From the NCBI GenBank assembly GCA_033807775.1, contig CM066314.1, positions 146,743,429 through 146,807,428 of the forward strand: a stretch of 64,000 bases of DNA, read 5' to 3'. Position numbers and translations under genes: made by a program. Source of the DNA: Saussurea involucrata. Lineage: Eukaryota > Streptophyta > Magnoliopsida > Asterales > Asteraceae. This document shows positions 24,501-35,365 of this stretch, piece by piece; positions within the stretch are counted from its first letter, which is position 1, and every line of letters starts with the position of its first letter. The notes under the pieces were generated by a model that saw only the letters and a list, made by a program, of their open reading frames with translations, was not told where the DNA came from and searched no databases.

Positions 24501-25199
24501 GAGGAAGGCACCCATTTTGTAAACAAAGTCATGGCCTCGGTCCTTTCTAAATATGACATACATCATAGAGTGGCCACCGCATACCATCCGCAAACCAACG
24601 GTTTAGCCGAGCTTTCAAACCGTGAGATCAAAGGAATTTTGGAAAAAGTTGTTAAACCGCACCGCAAAGATTGGTCAACCAAACTTGATGATGCTCTTTG
24701 GGCCTATCGAACGGCCTACAAAACTCCCTTGGGAATGTCTCCTTTTAAATTGGTTTTTGGCAAAGCTTGTCATTTACCGATTGAATTGGAGCATAAGGCA
24801 TTTTGGGCCCTTAAAGAGCTTAACATGAGTGAGGATGCTGCGGGAATTAAGCGAAGTTTACAATTGCATGAGTTAGAAGAGTTGCGTTACCACTCTTATG
24901 AAAACACAAAGTTGTACAAGGAAAAGACCAAGATGTGGCATGATCGAAGAATCAACCATAGGGAATTCATGGAGGGACAACAGGTATTATTGTTCAATTC
25001 CCGTCTTAAACTCTTTCCAGGAAAGCTAAAATCACGTTGGACGGGACCATACACCATTGTCAAGGTGAGTCCCTTTGGAACAATGGAGTTAAAGTCCCCA
25101 CAGTCTGGTCAAACGTTCAAAGTCAATGGGCAGAGGGTGAAGCATTTTCTGAACGAGACTGCCCACATTCCATCCCACTCTCCACCCCACTATGGTTAA
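21516..25199 (+). CDS. pol: Athila pol: protease, reverse transcriptase, RNase H, integrase
   Basis: An open 1227-codon frame. The protease has CDLGASVNLM (active-site Asp72) and PIILGRPFL. RT has WRICMDYRQLN, FCFLDGYSGYNQI-like and VFMDDF (catalytic Asp pair near residues 507-508). RNase H starts near residue 650 (VMCDASEWAVG) with HTDHAAIKYL downstream. The integrase zinc finger has HYGGHF and CEQCQR. The catalytic core shows Asp937 and Glu1032, but the second catalytic position, 35 residues before Glu1032, is Glu996 (ISEEGTHF) where the family has Asp. The start at 21516 is only where the frame opens after a stop; the true start lies in gag. RT may be intact, but integration by this copy looks unlikely. 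Confidence 0.93.
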   Translation: MVEALEQMPSYVKFLKDILNKKRKLGEFETVALTEECSALLTSKIPPKLKDPGSFTFPCTIGGQEVGQALCDLGASVNLMSLSIFNKLGIGEARPTTVTLQLADRSIAYPKGKIEDVLVQVDKFIFPVDFLVLDYEADKEIPIILGRPFLATGRTLIDVHKGELTMRVNDQEVTFNVFKSLKYIDTEDCFALSSIYGSYSLDTVPTVGSTVPTVGSESEHSDLESDDTFEDECNEVVAAFEPLDFKDRDVQPPSIEQPPELELKPLPSHLKYAFLAKDNKLHVIISSKLSEKQEQLLIDLLMKPKGAIGWTIADIRGISPSLCQHKINLESDHPGKVQPQRRLNPIMKEVVKKEVLKWLDAGIIYPIAGSSWVSPVQCVPKKGGTTVVKNEKNELIPTRTVTGWRICMDYRQLNLATKKDHFPLPFIDQMLDRLAGNEFYCFLDGYSGYNQIHIAPEDQEKTTFTCPYGTFAFRRMPFGLCNAPTTFQRCMMAIFTDMIEDTIEVFMDDFSVIGTSFDKCLGNLEKSLVRCEAHDLILNWEKCHFMVEEGIVLGHLVSKRGLEVDKAKLEVVAQLPEPTTVKGIRSFLGHVGFYRRYIKDFSKITKPLCNLLQHEKDFIFTQECRNAFETIKQALVTAPIVTTPDWSLPFEVMCDASEWAVGAVLGQKKNKVFHPIYYASKTLIEAHINYTVTEKELVAVVFAFDRFRSYLIGTKVIVHTDHAAIKYLINKADSKPRLIRWVLLLQEFDLEIIDRKGTSNQIADHLSRLEKIVGTVDPTPVKENFPDEQLLSAQHLENNIPWYADIANFLASGLKPHGISGQPFKKFLHDIRQYVWDDPFLYKTGTDQILRRCIHGSEQHQILHGCHTSHYGGHFGGNRTAAKILQSGFFWPTMFKDSYEFVKNCEQCQRTGNISQRNEMPLNNILEVELFDVWGIDFMGPFPNSNNNFYILVAVDYVSKWVEAIACHSNDANTVVKFLHKNIFTRFGTPRALISEEGTHFVNKVMASVLSKYDIHHRVATAYHPQTNGLAELSNREIKGILEKVVKPHRKDWSTKLDDALWAYRTAYKTPLGMSPFKLVFGKACHLPIELEHKAFWALKELNMSEDAAGIKRSLQLHELEELRYHSYENTKLYKEKTKMWHDRRINHREFMEGQQVLLFNSRLKLFPGKLKSRWTGPYTIVKVSPFGTMELKSPQSGQTFKVNGQRVKHFLNETAHIPSHSPPHYG

Positions 25200-25721
25200 G
25201 AAACATCGGGACCACTTGTAAATATTTTATTTCAGTTGTTTGCTGTCTTTTTATTATTTTTGGTCTTTTTAATTCTGCATGGTAGTTTGTTTTTATGTGT
25301 GTAGGAGCAATTGTCGCTTTTTGGAAGAAAATGCAAGAAAAATACTTCGCAGTGGTGAAAGCACAAGTCACTCCGCTCCCCACTCTTAATCTGACGGAAG
25401 ATGAGACTTTTTTTTTGGGGCCCAATGCTGACAAGCTATCACCTTTTCTGCCATGAAGTCTCTTTTTGCTACCACCTTGTCATACCTTTTACATTTCCCA
25501 TAAAAACCATCATTCCCCATTAAACCATCATTTCTACTCTCTCTCTCTCTTCAAAGAAAACCGTACCCGCCCTTTTGTACCATCCAAAAGAAAGATTACT
25601 CCAAACTTTTCTTTTATCTCAGATTTCAAAAAGTCTCTCCAAATATTCAAAATACCCACCATTCTTCTTCTTCTTTTCTTACGAGCACAAACCGAAAGAA
25701 CCATTCCCAAAATCCCTAACA
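25200..25721 (+). other. Spacer between Athila pol and the env-position ORF
   Basis: About 520 bases without a supported coding sequence. The pyrimidine-rich run near 25530-25690 resembles a leader or splice-acceptor region before the ATG at 25722, which would fit expression of the downstream ORF from a spliced RNA as proposed for env-like ORFs. That is inference only. Confidence 0.5.
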
Positions 25722-27800
25722 ATGGCTAGGAGCAAAAGGCTAAGCACCAACCCTGATGCACTCACTCGTGCGGCCGTCCGCCGCCGACTCTCCGAGGACC
25801 ACTCGCCGGAAACTGTCACCGGCGACCTAAATGAACCGCCACCGGTATCCGGCGAAAATCCGATTGTTCCAGACACGGGTTCGTCGAAACAAGAGAGTCC
25901 CAAAGCTGTTTCTTCATCTAAAATGGCGGACTCTGGTTCTAGCCACCTCGACGATGAGGCATTGCAAGCCGAAGTAGAAGAAAGAAGATTGGAAGAAGAG
26001 TTCAACCTGCGTGTGTCGGCCATCCGAAAGAGAAAAGAAGAAGTCGAAAGAAAGCGAAAGGAGGAGGAGAGACTGAGACAAGAGGAAGAGGAAAGGTCAC
26101 GAAAAGAAAAGGAGGAGCGGAAACAGAAAGAGGAGGCCGAGAGATTGGCAAAAGTGGAGGAAGAAAGAAAAAAGGCTGAGGAAGAAAAACTTCGGGCAGA
26201 AGAGGAGAAGAAAAAGGTTGAGGAAGAGCAAAGAAGAGTTGAGAATGAAAGGCTTCTTGAGGAAGCAATGAAAAAAGCGGCTGAAGAAAGGGCGAGAAAA
26301 GAAGATCAAGACAAAATCCGGCAAGAAGAAGAAGTTCAAGGAATGGGTAAGGAGCATATTCAGACTGGAACAATCCCTCAAGCCACAACCGCTGTTGGCT
26401 TGGAGGCGCTAACAACTGCTGCCCACAGTGGGGAGAATCCAATGAGGAAGGCTTTGAGGAACAAGGGAATGGTCACCAGGTCCTTGGTGACCAAATCAAA
26501 GAAGACACCCACTAAGAAGCCAAGGAAGACCGCTGGAAAAGGTAAGGGTCTCGAACCCTCTTTGAGTTCTTCTTCTTTAGAAACTGATGCTGGGGATATG
26601 CAAATCCCATCTGAAAACCCACACCAATCCACAGTGGGGACTGAGCATGCCCCCAGTGGGGTACCCAGGCAATTCACCACTCCCGATGTGGCTGCCCACT
26701 TTGAGTGTATTTCTAATCAGAAGTTGAACCTAGAGAGGGGTTTTGACCCCGACTTTATAGAAGCCAATCCGTTTATTAAGAATAGGATCACCGAGCAAGA
26801 TTGGTCGACATTGGCAGCTGCCAACCGTCGCGCAAATGCCTCTTTAGTGCGGGAATTTTATGCCGAGGCCTCTCAATCCAAAGAACCTTGTGTAAAAGTC
26901 CGGGGTAAAACTGTATTCTATCATGCTAGTGCTATCAACCTAGTTCTTGGCATAAGGACCCCCACTGCTTGCGAATTTGTCCGATTTTTGAAAAATATGA
27001 CCGAAGCAGATGAATAATTGATTTTAAACGAATTAGCAGCTGAGGGAAAGCCCTGGGGTAGGGATGGCCAACGCAAATGTTTGCCTACTAATGCCCTCAC
27101 AACTGAGGCCGATGTGTGGTTCCAGTTTGTGCGGGCAACCATATCCCCCACTTCCCATGACACTACGTTATCAATGCACAAGTGCGCCCTGTTGTACTGC
27201 ATCTTAACTGGTAAACCAATCAATTTGGGGACCCTCATGTACGCTGCCATCGACCAAGCTCGCACCAGAAAGAAGGTAAATTTGCCCCTCCCTTGTCTCA
27301 TTACTTCATTACTAATAACTGCTGGAGTGCCCTCAGCCGCGGAAGATCAATAGCTTGTTTCCACAAGCAATATCAGTGTGGCAACAATAAGAAAGATGGG
27401 ACGAGCGGTCACTATCCCCACTGATGATCCCACAGTGAGGATTGCTAATGAGCACACTGTGAGAACCACTGGTACACCACTCCAACAACCCACTGCAGGA
27501 ACCACAAGCACACGTAGCAGTAATCCCATGTCCGAAATCCTGAAAGCTTTAAAGAAACTCACTTATCGAATCGAACTAATGGAGGGCCAGCAGAAATATC
27601 AAAACAGGGCGACGGCATCATTTTGGATGTACACCCGGGAACGTGATGAGGTGATGAAGAAAATGCTCGAAGAAGCTAATCCCGAGTTAGCTGCACAACT
27701 CCCCGAATTTCCCGAGGATATCTGCCCTACCTATGCTAGTGAAGATGAATTCGATGAAGATGATGCGGATCTGTCGCCGCAAGCTACCCCGTCCCCTTAA
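25722..27800 (+). pseudogene. Athila env-position ORF with coiled coil and plant-transposon domain
   Basis: One frame of about 690 codons is interrupted by TAA at 27015-27017 and TAG at 27351-27353. Residues about 75-205 are an extreme Glu/Lys/Arg-rich coiled coil. From about residue 338 the sequence (ERGFDPDFIEANPFI, VKVRGKTVFYHASAIN, then LLYCILTGKPINLG and ITSLLITAG) matches what I know as the putative plant transposon protein domain common in this position of Athila elements. The last part ends in an acidic tail. Its function is unknown; I see no signal peptide or membrane segment, so an envelope role is not supported by sequence. The ATG at 25722 was chosen because the upstream extension is low-complexity leader. 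Confidence 0.75.
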
Positions 27801-28574
27801 TGGTTTGTTAAAACTTTGGTTCCACTCTGTTGCTGCTCCAAAAACAATTTTATTTTTCTGTATGATTCTCGTATTTTGCCTATGGCTGGGAATGTGACAA
27901 TATTTGATGTTTTTAACTTTTGATGATGCATGAAAATCCTACTGATGAGTAGGTTATTTTGGGTTACTAACTGATTTTCTTAGTTGAATGCTTGTTTGAT
28001 CTCGTTTCCATTTCAAGGTACAACTTTCGGCTTCCGACTTAAAAGGTCCCTTTTGTAAGTACAAATCTCAACTTGTCACCATGAAATGATATAGGCCGTT
28101 TTTCGCATCCAAAAACGATCCTTTTTGAACCACCTCCTTCATCCCATATTTCCATGTCACAGTGGGGACACTGTGAACTCTTAAGTTTGAGGTGGGGGAA
28201 AGTCAGAATGACTTCCAGTCTTCCCACAGAGGGGACAAACCTTTGGAAATAAAAATCTCAAAGAGAGATCATCGGTCCACGTTTGGAATTTCGTGCCAAA
28301 ACCCTTGGAAAAATATTCAAAAACACAAACCTTTCGAACCCAAGAAAAGTCCTATCGATCAATTGTGAACAAGGGAAAGATTTCGTCAAGTACAAAAGTG
28401 AAGCTTTGATTTTGGAACCGAAAGAAGTACCTGTAGAGGGAGATCAACATCTAGTCAGAGTGAGAAGTCAGTAAGTCCCTGAAAGCTCTTGTGCATTATT
28501 TTTTTATATATATTATTATTTTATTTCTTTCTTTTTATTACTTGGGGACAAGTAATGGTTTAAGTTTGAGGTTG
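27801..28574 (+). other. Athila 3' untranslated region
   Basis: Non-coding, with a CACAGTGGGGACACTGTG palindrome near 28157 and a T-rich stretch near 28497-28540. The last bases before the LTR (GGTTTAAGTTTGAGGTTG) stand where the polypurine tract should be, but they are not a clean purine run. Confidence 0.6.
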
Positions 28575-29898
28575 TGATAACTCTATTTTTAGAGTTATTA
28601 TTTCCTTATATTTTCTATTTTATTTTGTCAATTTTAGCCATTCCGCTTCTTAAAACCCCCATTCTTGGCATAATTCTCGAAAATGAGCAAAAAGAGTGAA
28701 CCATAGTCTTTAATAAATTATTTGGTGGAATTTGGGTGTTTTCCACGTTTTATCCTGCAGTGACCACTGTTGTGCCCACTCTTCGAGCAGATCAAGAAAA
28801 CAAAAGAAAACCATGGGCTGGAAATATAAAAATCTGGAGTTGGAAGGATCATTTGGCAGGAAAATCTGAGATGTGGTGGCTAAAAGGGTTCCTTAAAAGC
28901 TTGGCATAATGATTGTACCATTGTACTTGCAAAGGTTGACTCCTAGAAGACCATTGGGTAAAGAGAGCTATACATGGAGGATTGAAGTGTTATCTTTTGA
29001 GCTGATTTTCAGCATTATCCTTCAGTCCTTACACCTTGGATAAACCCATTTTGTGTAAAGACCAACACCTCCTTCTTGGTATAAATAGGGGTGTTGGGTC
29101 TCATTTATTGCATCCATCTTTGCTTGCAAGTTCTCTAGTACTTCATTAAGTTTTAGTCCTTAAATTTTACTGCAGTAGTTAATATTTAATTTCTGTATTT
29201 TATTTTCTTAATTCAGTGGTAGTTCGCATTACATAGTGACAGGGACGAATTCTCGTTCCCCACTGTGGGTTTAATTCAAGTCACTTTCAGTTTAATTATG
29301 TGCAATTTCTACTCTTTTGCTTTCTTTACTTTAGTTATGGGCTAAACATCCTTTGGGATGTAGGAAGGAGAAGTACCTGGATTTTATTAAAAATGCTCGA
29401 GTAATCTTTATACTTGGAATATTTCTTGTTTTGGTCATTCATTCTCAATTATTACCCAAGGATGCGAACAAGCCGATCACTTGCAAGGATCTAAAGTCTA
29501 GTTCTTAACTTAGAAATAAGTAGAACGCAGTGACACGAGCTTGAATGATGCTAGGGGATTCGAAAGAATTCTTTTGACACTTACGAAAGTGAGGTCGGCA
29601 TAGTGAGCTATTCTCAACTCACTGGAGTAGTAGGCAAGCTAATTGGTGTATCTAAAAACACTTAGAGTATTTGTCTCTACACATTCCATCGAGGCCTGAA
29701 AAGGTCCATTTTGAGATTGCCATTGACAAAACAATAAATATTAAGAGTATATGATTTTTATCTAACGGTGTGAGTATTTTGTAACCGGGATTTTCTAGCG
29801 AAAATGCCCACCTCGAATACAAGGATCACTTTTAGGACCGAGTATTTAGTATAAAATCTAGGGAAAATCTAATCTACATTCCTCCTTTTAAAATCTCA
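28575..29898 (+). repeat. Athila 3' LTR, probably shortened at its end
   Basis: It matches the 5' LTR from TGATAACTC to CCTCCTTTTAAAAT (29894). After that the 5' LTR continues for about 150 bases (to 2649 and then 11330-11438) while this copy turns into flanking sequence. A 16-base stretch ATCTCAACTTATACCA occurs here and again near 29955, a possible trace of the deletion or repair event. Confidence 0.8.
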
Positions 29899-30552
29899 AC
29901 TTATACCAAAACAATAAATATAAAGAACCATTCCCCAACCATTTTTACTCTAAGATCTCAACTTATACCAAAACCCAAATTTCATAAATAAGGAAGGGGA
30001 AGATCACCTCAATCAACCACAACCAAAATCACCTAATGATATCCCAAAATGGAAGAGAATGTGAAAACAACAACAATCTAGCTTTTGGGTAGAGAGAGAT
30101 TATCTTCACTACTTGAATCCTCCAAATAAAAGCTCCTAGTCTCCACAAAAGCTTCAAGCTCCCATATCTTCAACAATGGTGGAAGTGGGTATGGTTTGGG
30201 TGGAGAAGATGAAGAAGAAGAGGGAGGGTTTGTGTTTCCTTGGGAGAAATCGGCTTAGAGAGAGAAAGGGAGAGGCTGAGTTAGGGTTTGGAAAATGAAA
30301 TGAGGAAGAGAGAGGGTTTAGGCCTTAAAAGTAAACAAAAATGTCATTAGACGCATCACAGACGTCCGCATGGTCCTACGCGGATATCCAGCCTCAGCCG
30401 AGCTGTTTCCTTCCCAAAATCGCATGTTGCTTCCGCGGACGACATGCGGACTTCCGCATGGCACGGATGTCCGGCTGCACCATGTGGACGTCCGCCAAAC
30501 CCATATTCCGTTTTTTCAAAATTACGATAAGAGACTAGCTATGGGACTTACA
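29899..30552 (-). mobile_element. Partial minus-strand LTR, right piece
   Basis: Read on the minus strand it starts TGTAAGTCCCATAGC at 30552, a typical LTR start. It has a transcribed-leader-like region (AACCCTAACTCAGCC, then CT-rich sequence) and a splice-donor-like GAG/GTGATC near 30010. It probably joins the piece at 1-1283 once the Athila insertion is removed. The ORFs at 30341-30603 are frames through a C+G-rich part and are not supported as genes. Confidence 0.5.
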
Positions 30553-31209
30553 TCAATACAATCATTCCAATATGCCCTAATTATTAGTGGCATTCATAAG
30601 TAACACGTAGCATAGTCAGGGTTTGATAAATAGTTATGCCTCACCCGTACCTATATTTCACCCAAATCACACGGGGTAAATAAGTCACCCAACTACTCAC
30701 GAGACACTCCCCTTCCAAAACACTCTATATAAATCATTTGTTAATCGTCCAAAGGTTATAAACTGTATAAACCGATCCACACCGTTCATTTTTTTATCAA
30801 CGTTTGGTATGGATTAGTGGAGATTTTTATTTTAAATTGATGAAAAAATACAGTAAATTTTTTAAAGACAATTTAAATTATTATAAATTTTAAATTAATT
30901 ATTAATTTTTAAAGACAATTTAACCCCTCTCTCTCATTTATTCAATTTTCAAATAAACCATATTTAACATCATTTTCCATTATTCATTCTCTTTCAATTT
31001 TTCGGTCACAACTCCAACTATTATAGTTGAACGGAGTAAAGTTAGTGGTATCACCTTCAAGAGTCATACAAAGATTTACATTATGATGAACAAGTTAAGT
31101 GGATGCACGAGTTACCACTACCTAGTCTCTTCTTAAATCTGCCTGCCCCTACCCCATCGCCGACCGCCTTCCACACCCCCTTCGTCTAACAACCATCATG
31201 ATCAAAAGT
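30553..31209. other. Intergenic, with an old LTR scrap
   Basis: No gene seen. About 30640-30725 (TTTCACCCAAATCACACGGG, then AATAAGTCACCCAACTACTC) resembles the minus-strand LTR near 40850-40925, so it is probably a decayed LTR fragment. The rest is AT-rich. Confidence 0.4.
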
Positions 31210-31460
31210 AAATAAGCTATTTGGAGTGTTTGGATAGAAAAAATCAAAAGTGCTTATTTGCTTCTCCTCACCACAAATAAGTTGTTTTTGATAAGTCATT
31301 CCATACCTCCTTATTTACTTCTCCTTATTTACTTATCTATCCAAATTACTTTTTTACCCTCAATTTTTAACAAACACTTTTTAAAAACTGTTTTTCCTCA
31401 CCACATAAGCAAATAAGCATAAGTTAAAAATATAAGCACTCCCAAATACGTTGGAGATAG
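31210..31460. mobile_element. Probable small inverted-repeat MITE
   Basis: The left side (GAGTGTTTGG, AAAGTGCTTATTTGCTTCTCC, CACCACAAATAAG) is mirrored on the right (CACCACATAAGCAAATAAGC, AAGCACTCCCAAATACG). TTGGAG borders both ends. The size and CCAAA-type ends suggest a hAT- or PIF-type MITE; the superfamily is not established. Confidence 0.55.
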
Positions 31461-31811
31461 GATTTGAATTTTACGATCTATAAAGTTTACTAGATGTTTT
31501 TACATATGAAACATTAACGTGTAAGTTGAAACATTAGTTTATGTTTTTTAATGTACATTGTTTTATGTTAAATGAGTTATTTTTTGATATTTTCACATAT
31601 GAAACGTTATTATGAATTAGTTTAAACAAATTTAATGTATTTTTCATAGGTAAACAACACTAATATGAAGCTAGGTCGTAATTGTTTCGTATAAGGAACA
31701 TTAATTGGTTTTGTTTCATATGAGAAACAAAAAGGTTACAAATTAAAAAGTTAACTATGTTGTTTCATAAGCGAAACACACTATAGTAACAAATAATGTT
31801 ATTTTTTGTAC
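31461..31811. other. Intergenic with short palindromes
   Basis: AT-rich, with repeated near-palindromes such as GTTTCATATGAGAAAC and GTTTCATAAGCGAAAC. It could be the interior of a decayed foldback; no ends were identified. Confidence 0.35.
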
Positions 31812-31992
31812 AAAAAGGTTGATACTGACAACCCCAACCGGCCCACAATCGGCTGCCTATCCATAATGTGGGGGGCATACCTGACTCACTCAGCGGTTGT
31901 GGCTATGAGGATGTCTTGGGTTCGAACCCGAGACCTTCTGCTTTTTGTACAAAGATGACCCATCCATTACCAACTGAGTTACACACCATTGG
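31812..31992 (-). mobile_element. tRNA-derived SINE
   Basis: On the minus strand the element starts near 31992 with GTGTGTAACTCAGTTGG (box A, TAACTCAGTTGG) and has box B GGTTCGAACCC about 55 bases downstream. It ends CAACCTTTTTG. The right flank ATTTTGTTGTAC resembles the left flank ATTTTTTGTAC, a probable target duplication. Its length of about 180 bp fits plant SINEs. Confidence 0.75.
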
Positions 31993-32712
31993 ATTTTGTT
32001 GTACAATTTGCAAAAGAAGTGTACTATAAATATTAGTTTGGTCAAAAACTACATTTTTATAGAAAATATAATCAAATACAAATTATTACAAGTATTCATG
32101 TTTCATTTTTACATGCCTCAATCTGATTTTTTTTCCTACAAAATAAATATTTTCATCTTATTTAATTAATTTAAAAAGGTGTAATAATTGAATATTTAAC
32201 CATAAATAATTATTATGCAATAAATTATATTAAAATATATGATGTTGTAGGATAAAATTTAGTTTATACATATTAATATAAAATCTATTGTTTTACTATA
32301 AATGTTCGGTGTCGAGTACATGATTAGAGACGTGAGAGGTGTCTCGTCTCCGCCCCCATTCCCGGTTTCTAAATTCGGGGATTCTCTGCCCCCTTCCTAA
32401 AGAATTCTTTGATTAAACCGGGTTTGGTTGTCGGGTTTATGCTCGAACGCTAGCTTTTTTTTATCTTGCAATCTCAAAGTGGGCTCTCTTGTGGGTTATT
32501 ATGTGAAGTTGTGTTTAAAAATGGAATAGAAATATTAAATAAGGTCCAATTGTATTCCATTACTAGATATACAATGGGCCTCATTGAAAATAGTTGTGGG
32601 TAAGTGGGCTTAATGTTTGGGCCTTGGTGGAAAACATTAGAGCCCAAAATTTGATCATATGAAGTTATGAACTATGAAGTGATGGACAAGGAAATATTTA
32701 AAAAAAAGAAAG
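31993..32712. other. Intergenic, nothing recognised
   Basis: AT-rich sequence with no ORF, repeat pair or RNA gene that I could support. Confidence 0.5.
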
Positions 32713-32717
32713 TATTT

Positions 32718-34472
32718 GTGTAACAACTCACTCCAAAGTATGCCAAAATAAGACCTTAATTAAAATAAACTGCCAAACATGGCCCATAGTTCACACTGTC
32801 AAAATTCAAAAATTCGGGTTCGCGAAATAAACCCTAAATACAACTGAAAATATCTAATAATAAATGCAAAAGGAAAGGTCCTCTAGTGTCATCAACCACG
32901 CCCACGCTTATGCATTCTCTTTCCCACTAGTGGAACTGCCTCTAACCTGCTTACCTGAAAAGGATTTCAGTTTTGAAAATACGAGGGTTAGACCACAAGG
33001 TCTAGTGAGGTCCCTCAGTTAACTTTCACACCACAAATAATATTTAAAAGAATTTGTGAAAACATTTAACAGTAATCAGTTTTGGCAAATTAGCATCCAC
33101 ACACATATAACTGAAATATCTGTCCGGTCACACACACCCGTGACCTGGTCTAGGGCACACACCCGCCCTTAGGAACATACCTAGTATGTTCAGATAATCC
33201 ATATGGGTCACACCCCCCATATACATCACACTATGCATAAATAAATTATATGCAAGCACACACGTACGAGTAAATAAACAAGTACCAACAAACTTTAGTT
33301 TAGAAAAACTCACCTGGAGTCCTTGCTAGATATTCCTCACTCGCAAACAATTATCTTTACTCGCACCTACAATTTGACCCAACACACATTACCCGGTAAG
33401 GCTCTGGCACACTCGAATTTCTACCACTTGAAAGGTCTCAGCCGGCTAAATACTGGACCCTAAGTCTCGGTTTCAAAATAATTAAACACCGAATCCATAA
33501 AAATCAAATACCGGGTTGTTGGGCTACTAATCAATTAAATTCCATCCCTATTAAAATTAGGCCCACGTGGTAGAGTTCTAGGTCCACATAAAATGTAGGC
33601 CACTCAATATAAACTTTCGGTCCAATTTCGTTTCTAATAAACTCTCACCGAATCCACTAAACACTAAGCCCACCAACATTTCTAAATCACATGAAATTAG
33701 GTCCACGTGGAAGCCCAATGCACTTACACTTTCAATTGATTATTTAATATTAGTCCAAACTAGAATTTCCATTCCGGAACTCACCCCTTTAATTAATTCC
33801 GGATCTTCACAATTAAAGGTCCATTCCGGATCTCAAATTAAAAGTCCATTCCGGATCCTTTGGGCCGAGATGAAGTTCCGGATCTCTAATATTAATTCCG
33901 GATCATACTTATTAAATAACACCGGAACTACAGACTCCGGATCATAACACACTCCGGGACTACTGGGTTTTCTACGCAACCTCGCACCCCTAATCAGTCC
34001 TTCCACACAGTCCCAAATTGATGTTAACTTATCAGGATTAAAGGAACATTACTTTACCAACCAATTAAGTCAGCTACTCATTGATTCGTAATTTTTATCG
34101 ATAGAAACCCATCCAGAGTCAATTTTCTTCATTCTTAACAGGGGATAGTAGAACACTAAATCCAATTCTAAACTTTGATTTCCACAAAATAATAGTAAGC
34201 ATGGATTAGTGATTACCTTGATAACTCTAATTCAGAAATAAACTTCAATCTCTTCTCCTCTTCCAACTAGTATGATTACCTTGATGCTCCTTTTCTCTGC
34301 CCTTGCTCTAGCCGCCCAAAAGTCGGGAGTAATATTCCTTCTAGGGTTTTGTGCAACAAAAAGGGGTTTTATACCATTTCCTCTATTTACAAAACTGACC
34401 CCCAACTACTAGAAAATATGAAATCCTTTCCACAAAGTTTATTCTATTTAATTAACAGTCTCGGTTACTACA
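32718..34472 (-). mobile_element. Solo LTR D (Ty3/gypsy, C-like)
   Basis: On the minus strand it runs TGTAGTAACCGAGACTG to GAGTTGTTACA, 1755 bp, with a perfect target duplication ATTTG at 32713-32717 and 34473-34477. No internal domain is attached, so it arose by LTR-LTR recombination. It carries an array of ATTCCGGATC motifs at about 33770-33960, splice-donor-like AAG/GTAATC near 34280, and the hairpin at 32989-33004 followed by TTTTCAG/GT. The start is related to that of element C. Confidence 0.9.
32989..33004 (-). promoter_or_regulatory. Conserved LTR hairpin, solo LTR D
   Basis: On the minus strand TAGACC-TTGT-GGTCTA, preceded by TCAC, with TTTTCAG/GTAAG about 32 bases downstream (CAG complement at 32955-32957). 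Confidence 0.6.
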
Positions 34473-34477
34473 ATTTG

Positions 34478-35356
34478 ACCCTTTCAAATGTATGCACAAT
34501 TTGACCCTTTCAAATGTATGCATGCATCAATATCACATTGCAACTAGTATGTTTATAACTACAATTACAATTACAAACAACTTGAAATAAAATTGTTGTA
34601 TGTTATCACAAAATTCGATGAATAGATTCCGGTATCAGTGGCAAACAGATACAGATACAAACTTAATGATCACCAAAGTGCAAAATCGAGTACAACTCTG
34701 GATTGAACATGAAGTTGTATTCATAAACTTTGATCAACCTATGACGTAAAACGATAAAAAACATTTGATGGGGAAGGTGTAAAAGAGTATTTTCGATCTA
34801 CGTACTTGTAGGTTGTAGTGATATAGAAAAAAAATACAAAAATTTAAGTGGAAAACTCAAAAACCGGAGAAAAAACCACTAGCAAAAAGAAAAAAAAAGA
34901 GAGTATATTTTATCAGGATGCTTTTAAACAAAAGTCTTGGATCACTTTTATAGCATACATGGATGTAGTTCACTCAACTTTTTGTTGATCCATTGATTTG
35001 GGAAAGACCTTTCATGTTTTTAGCCAAACAATTCTCAATCAATGATATAGTCTCTTAACAAGTTTCCTAGCTACATATATGTTCTAAATTCAGAATACTA
35101 CATCTTTTTCTAATTCTTTTACTATAATATGTCTTTACGGAAACAATCATTCTACTTAACTACTTTCTCAAATAGAGAACATGTCTCCATGTATCACTGC
35201 TAGACATTGTTTTTGAGTGAGACATATCAGATTCATTGTTTTACCATCAAACTATGTGTTCTATCAACTAGTAAACTTAGTATAAAAAGTAGTAAGATTT
35301 ACATTTTTACACCAATTATATCAAAATTGATAATTAATTTTATCAACAATTTATAA
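34478..35356. other. Intergenic, with a ~28-base tandem duplication
   Basis: A unit containing TTTGACCCTTTCAAATGTATG occurs twice at about 34471-34522, next to the solo LTR. The rest is AT-rich and no gene was seen. Confidence 0.5.
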
Positions 35357-35365
35357 AAATAAATA

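Larger units (their letters stand above)
1284..29898 (+). mobile_element. Athila-type Ty3/gypsy retrotransposon carrying two nested elements
   Basis: The element is bounded by LTRs that start TGATAACTC at 1284 and 28575. It has a tRNA-Asp primer site at 11445, a gag split by element B, a pol ORF at 21516-25199 in the order protease, RT, RNase H, integrase, and an extra ORF after pol in the env position. The RT and protease signatures and the tRNA-Asp primer site are typical of the Athila/Tat branch. Removing elements A and B leaves about 11.7 kb. Its ORFs are broken by a frameshift and several stops, and the integrase lacks a catalytic Asp, so it is not autonomous now. The right boundary is uncertain because the 3' LTR looks shortened; TATAC occurs next to both ends (1279-1283 and 29902-29906) and may be the target duplication. 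Confidence 0.9.

Noticed and set aside
26002..26442. 146-codon minus-strand ORF, Leu/Phe/Pro-rich
   Set aside because: Antisense shadow of the Glu/Lys-rich coiled coil of the Athila third ORF.
30341..30603. Short plus-strand ORFs near 30.4 kb as a possible host gene
   Set aside because: They lie in a partial minus-strand LTR and have no domain or splice context.
31920..31990. A tRNA gene
   Set aside because: Only box A and box B remain in a 180-bp element without a cloverleaf; it fits a tRNA-derived SINE.
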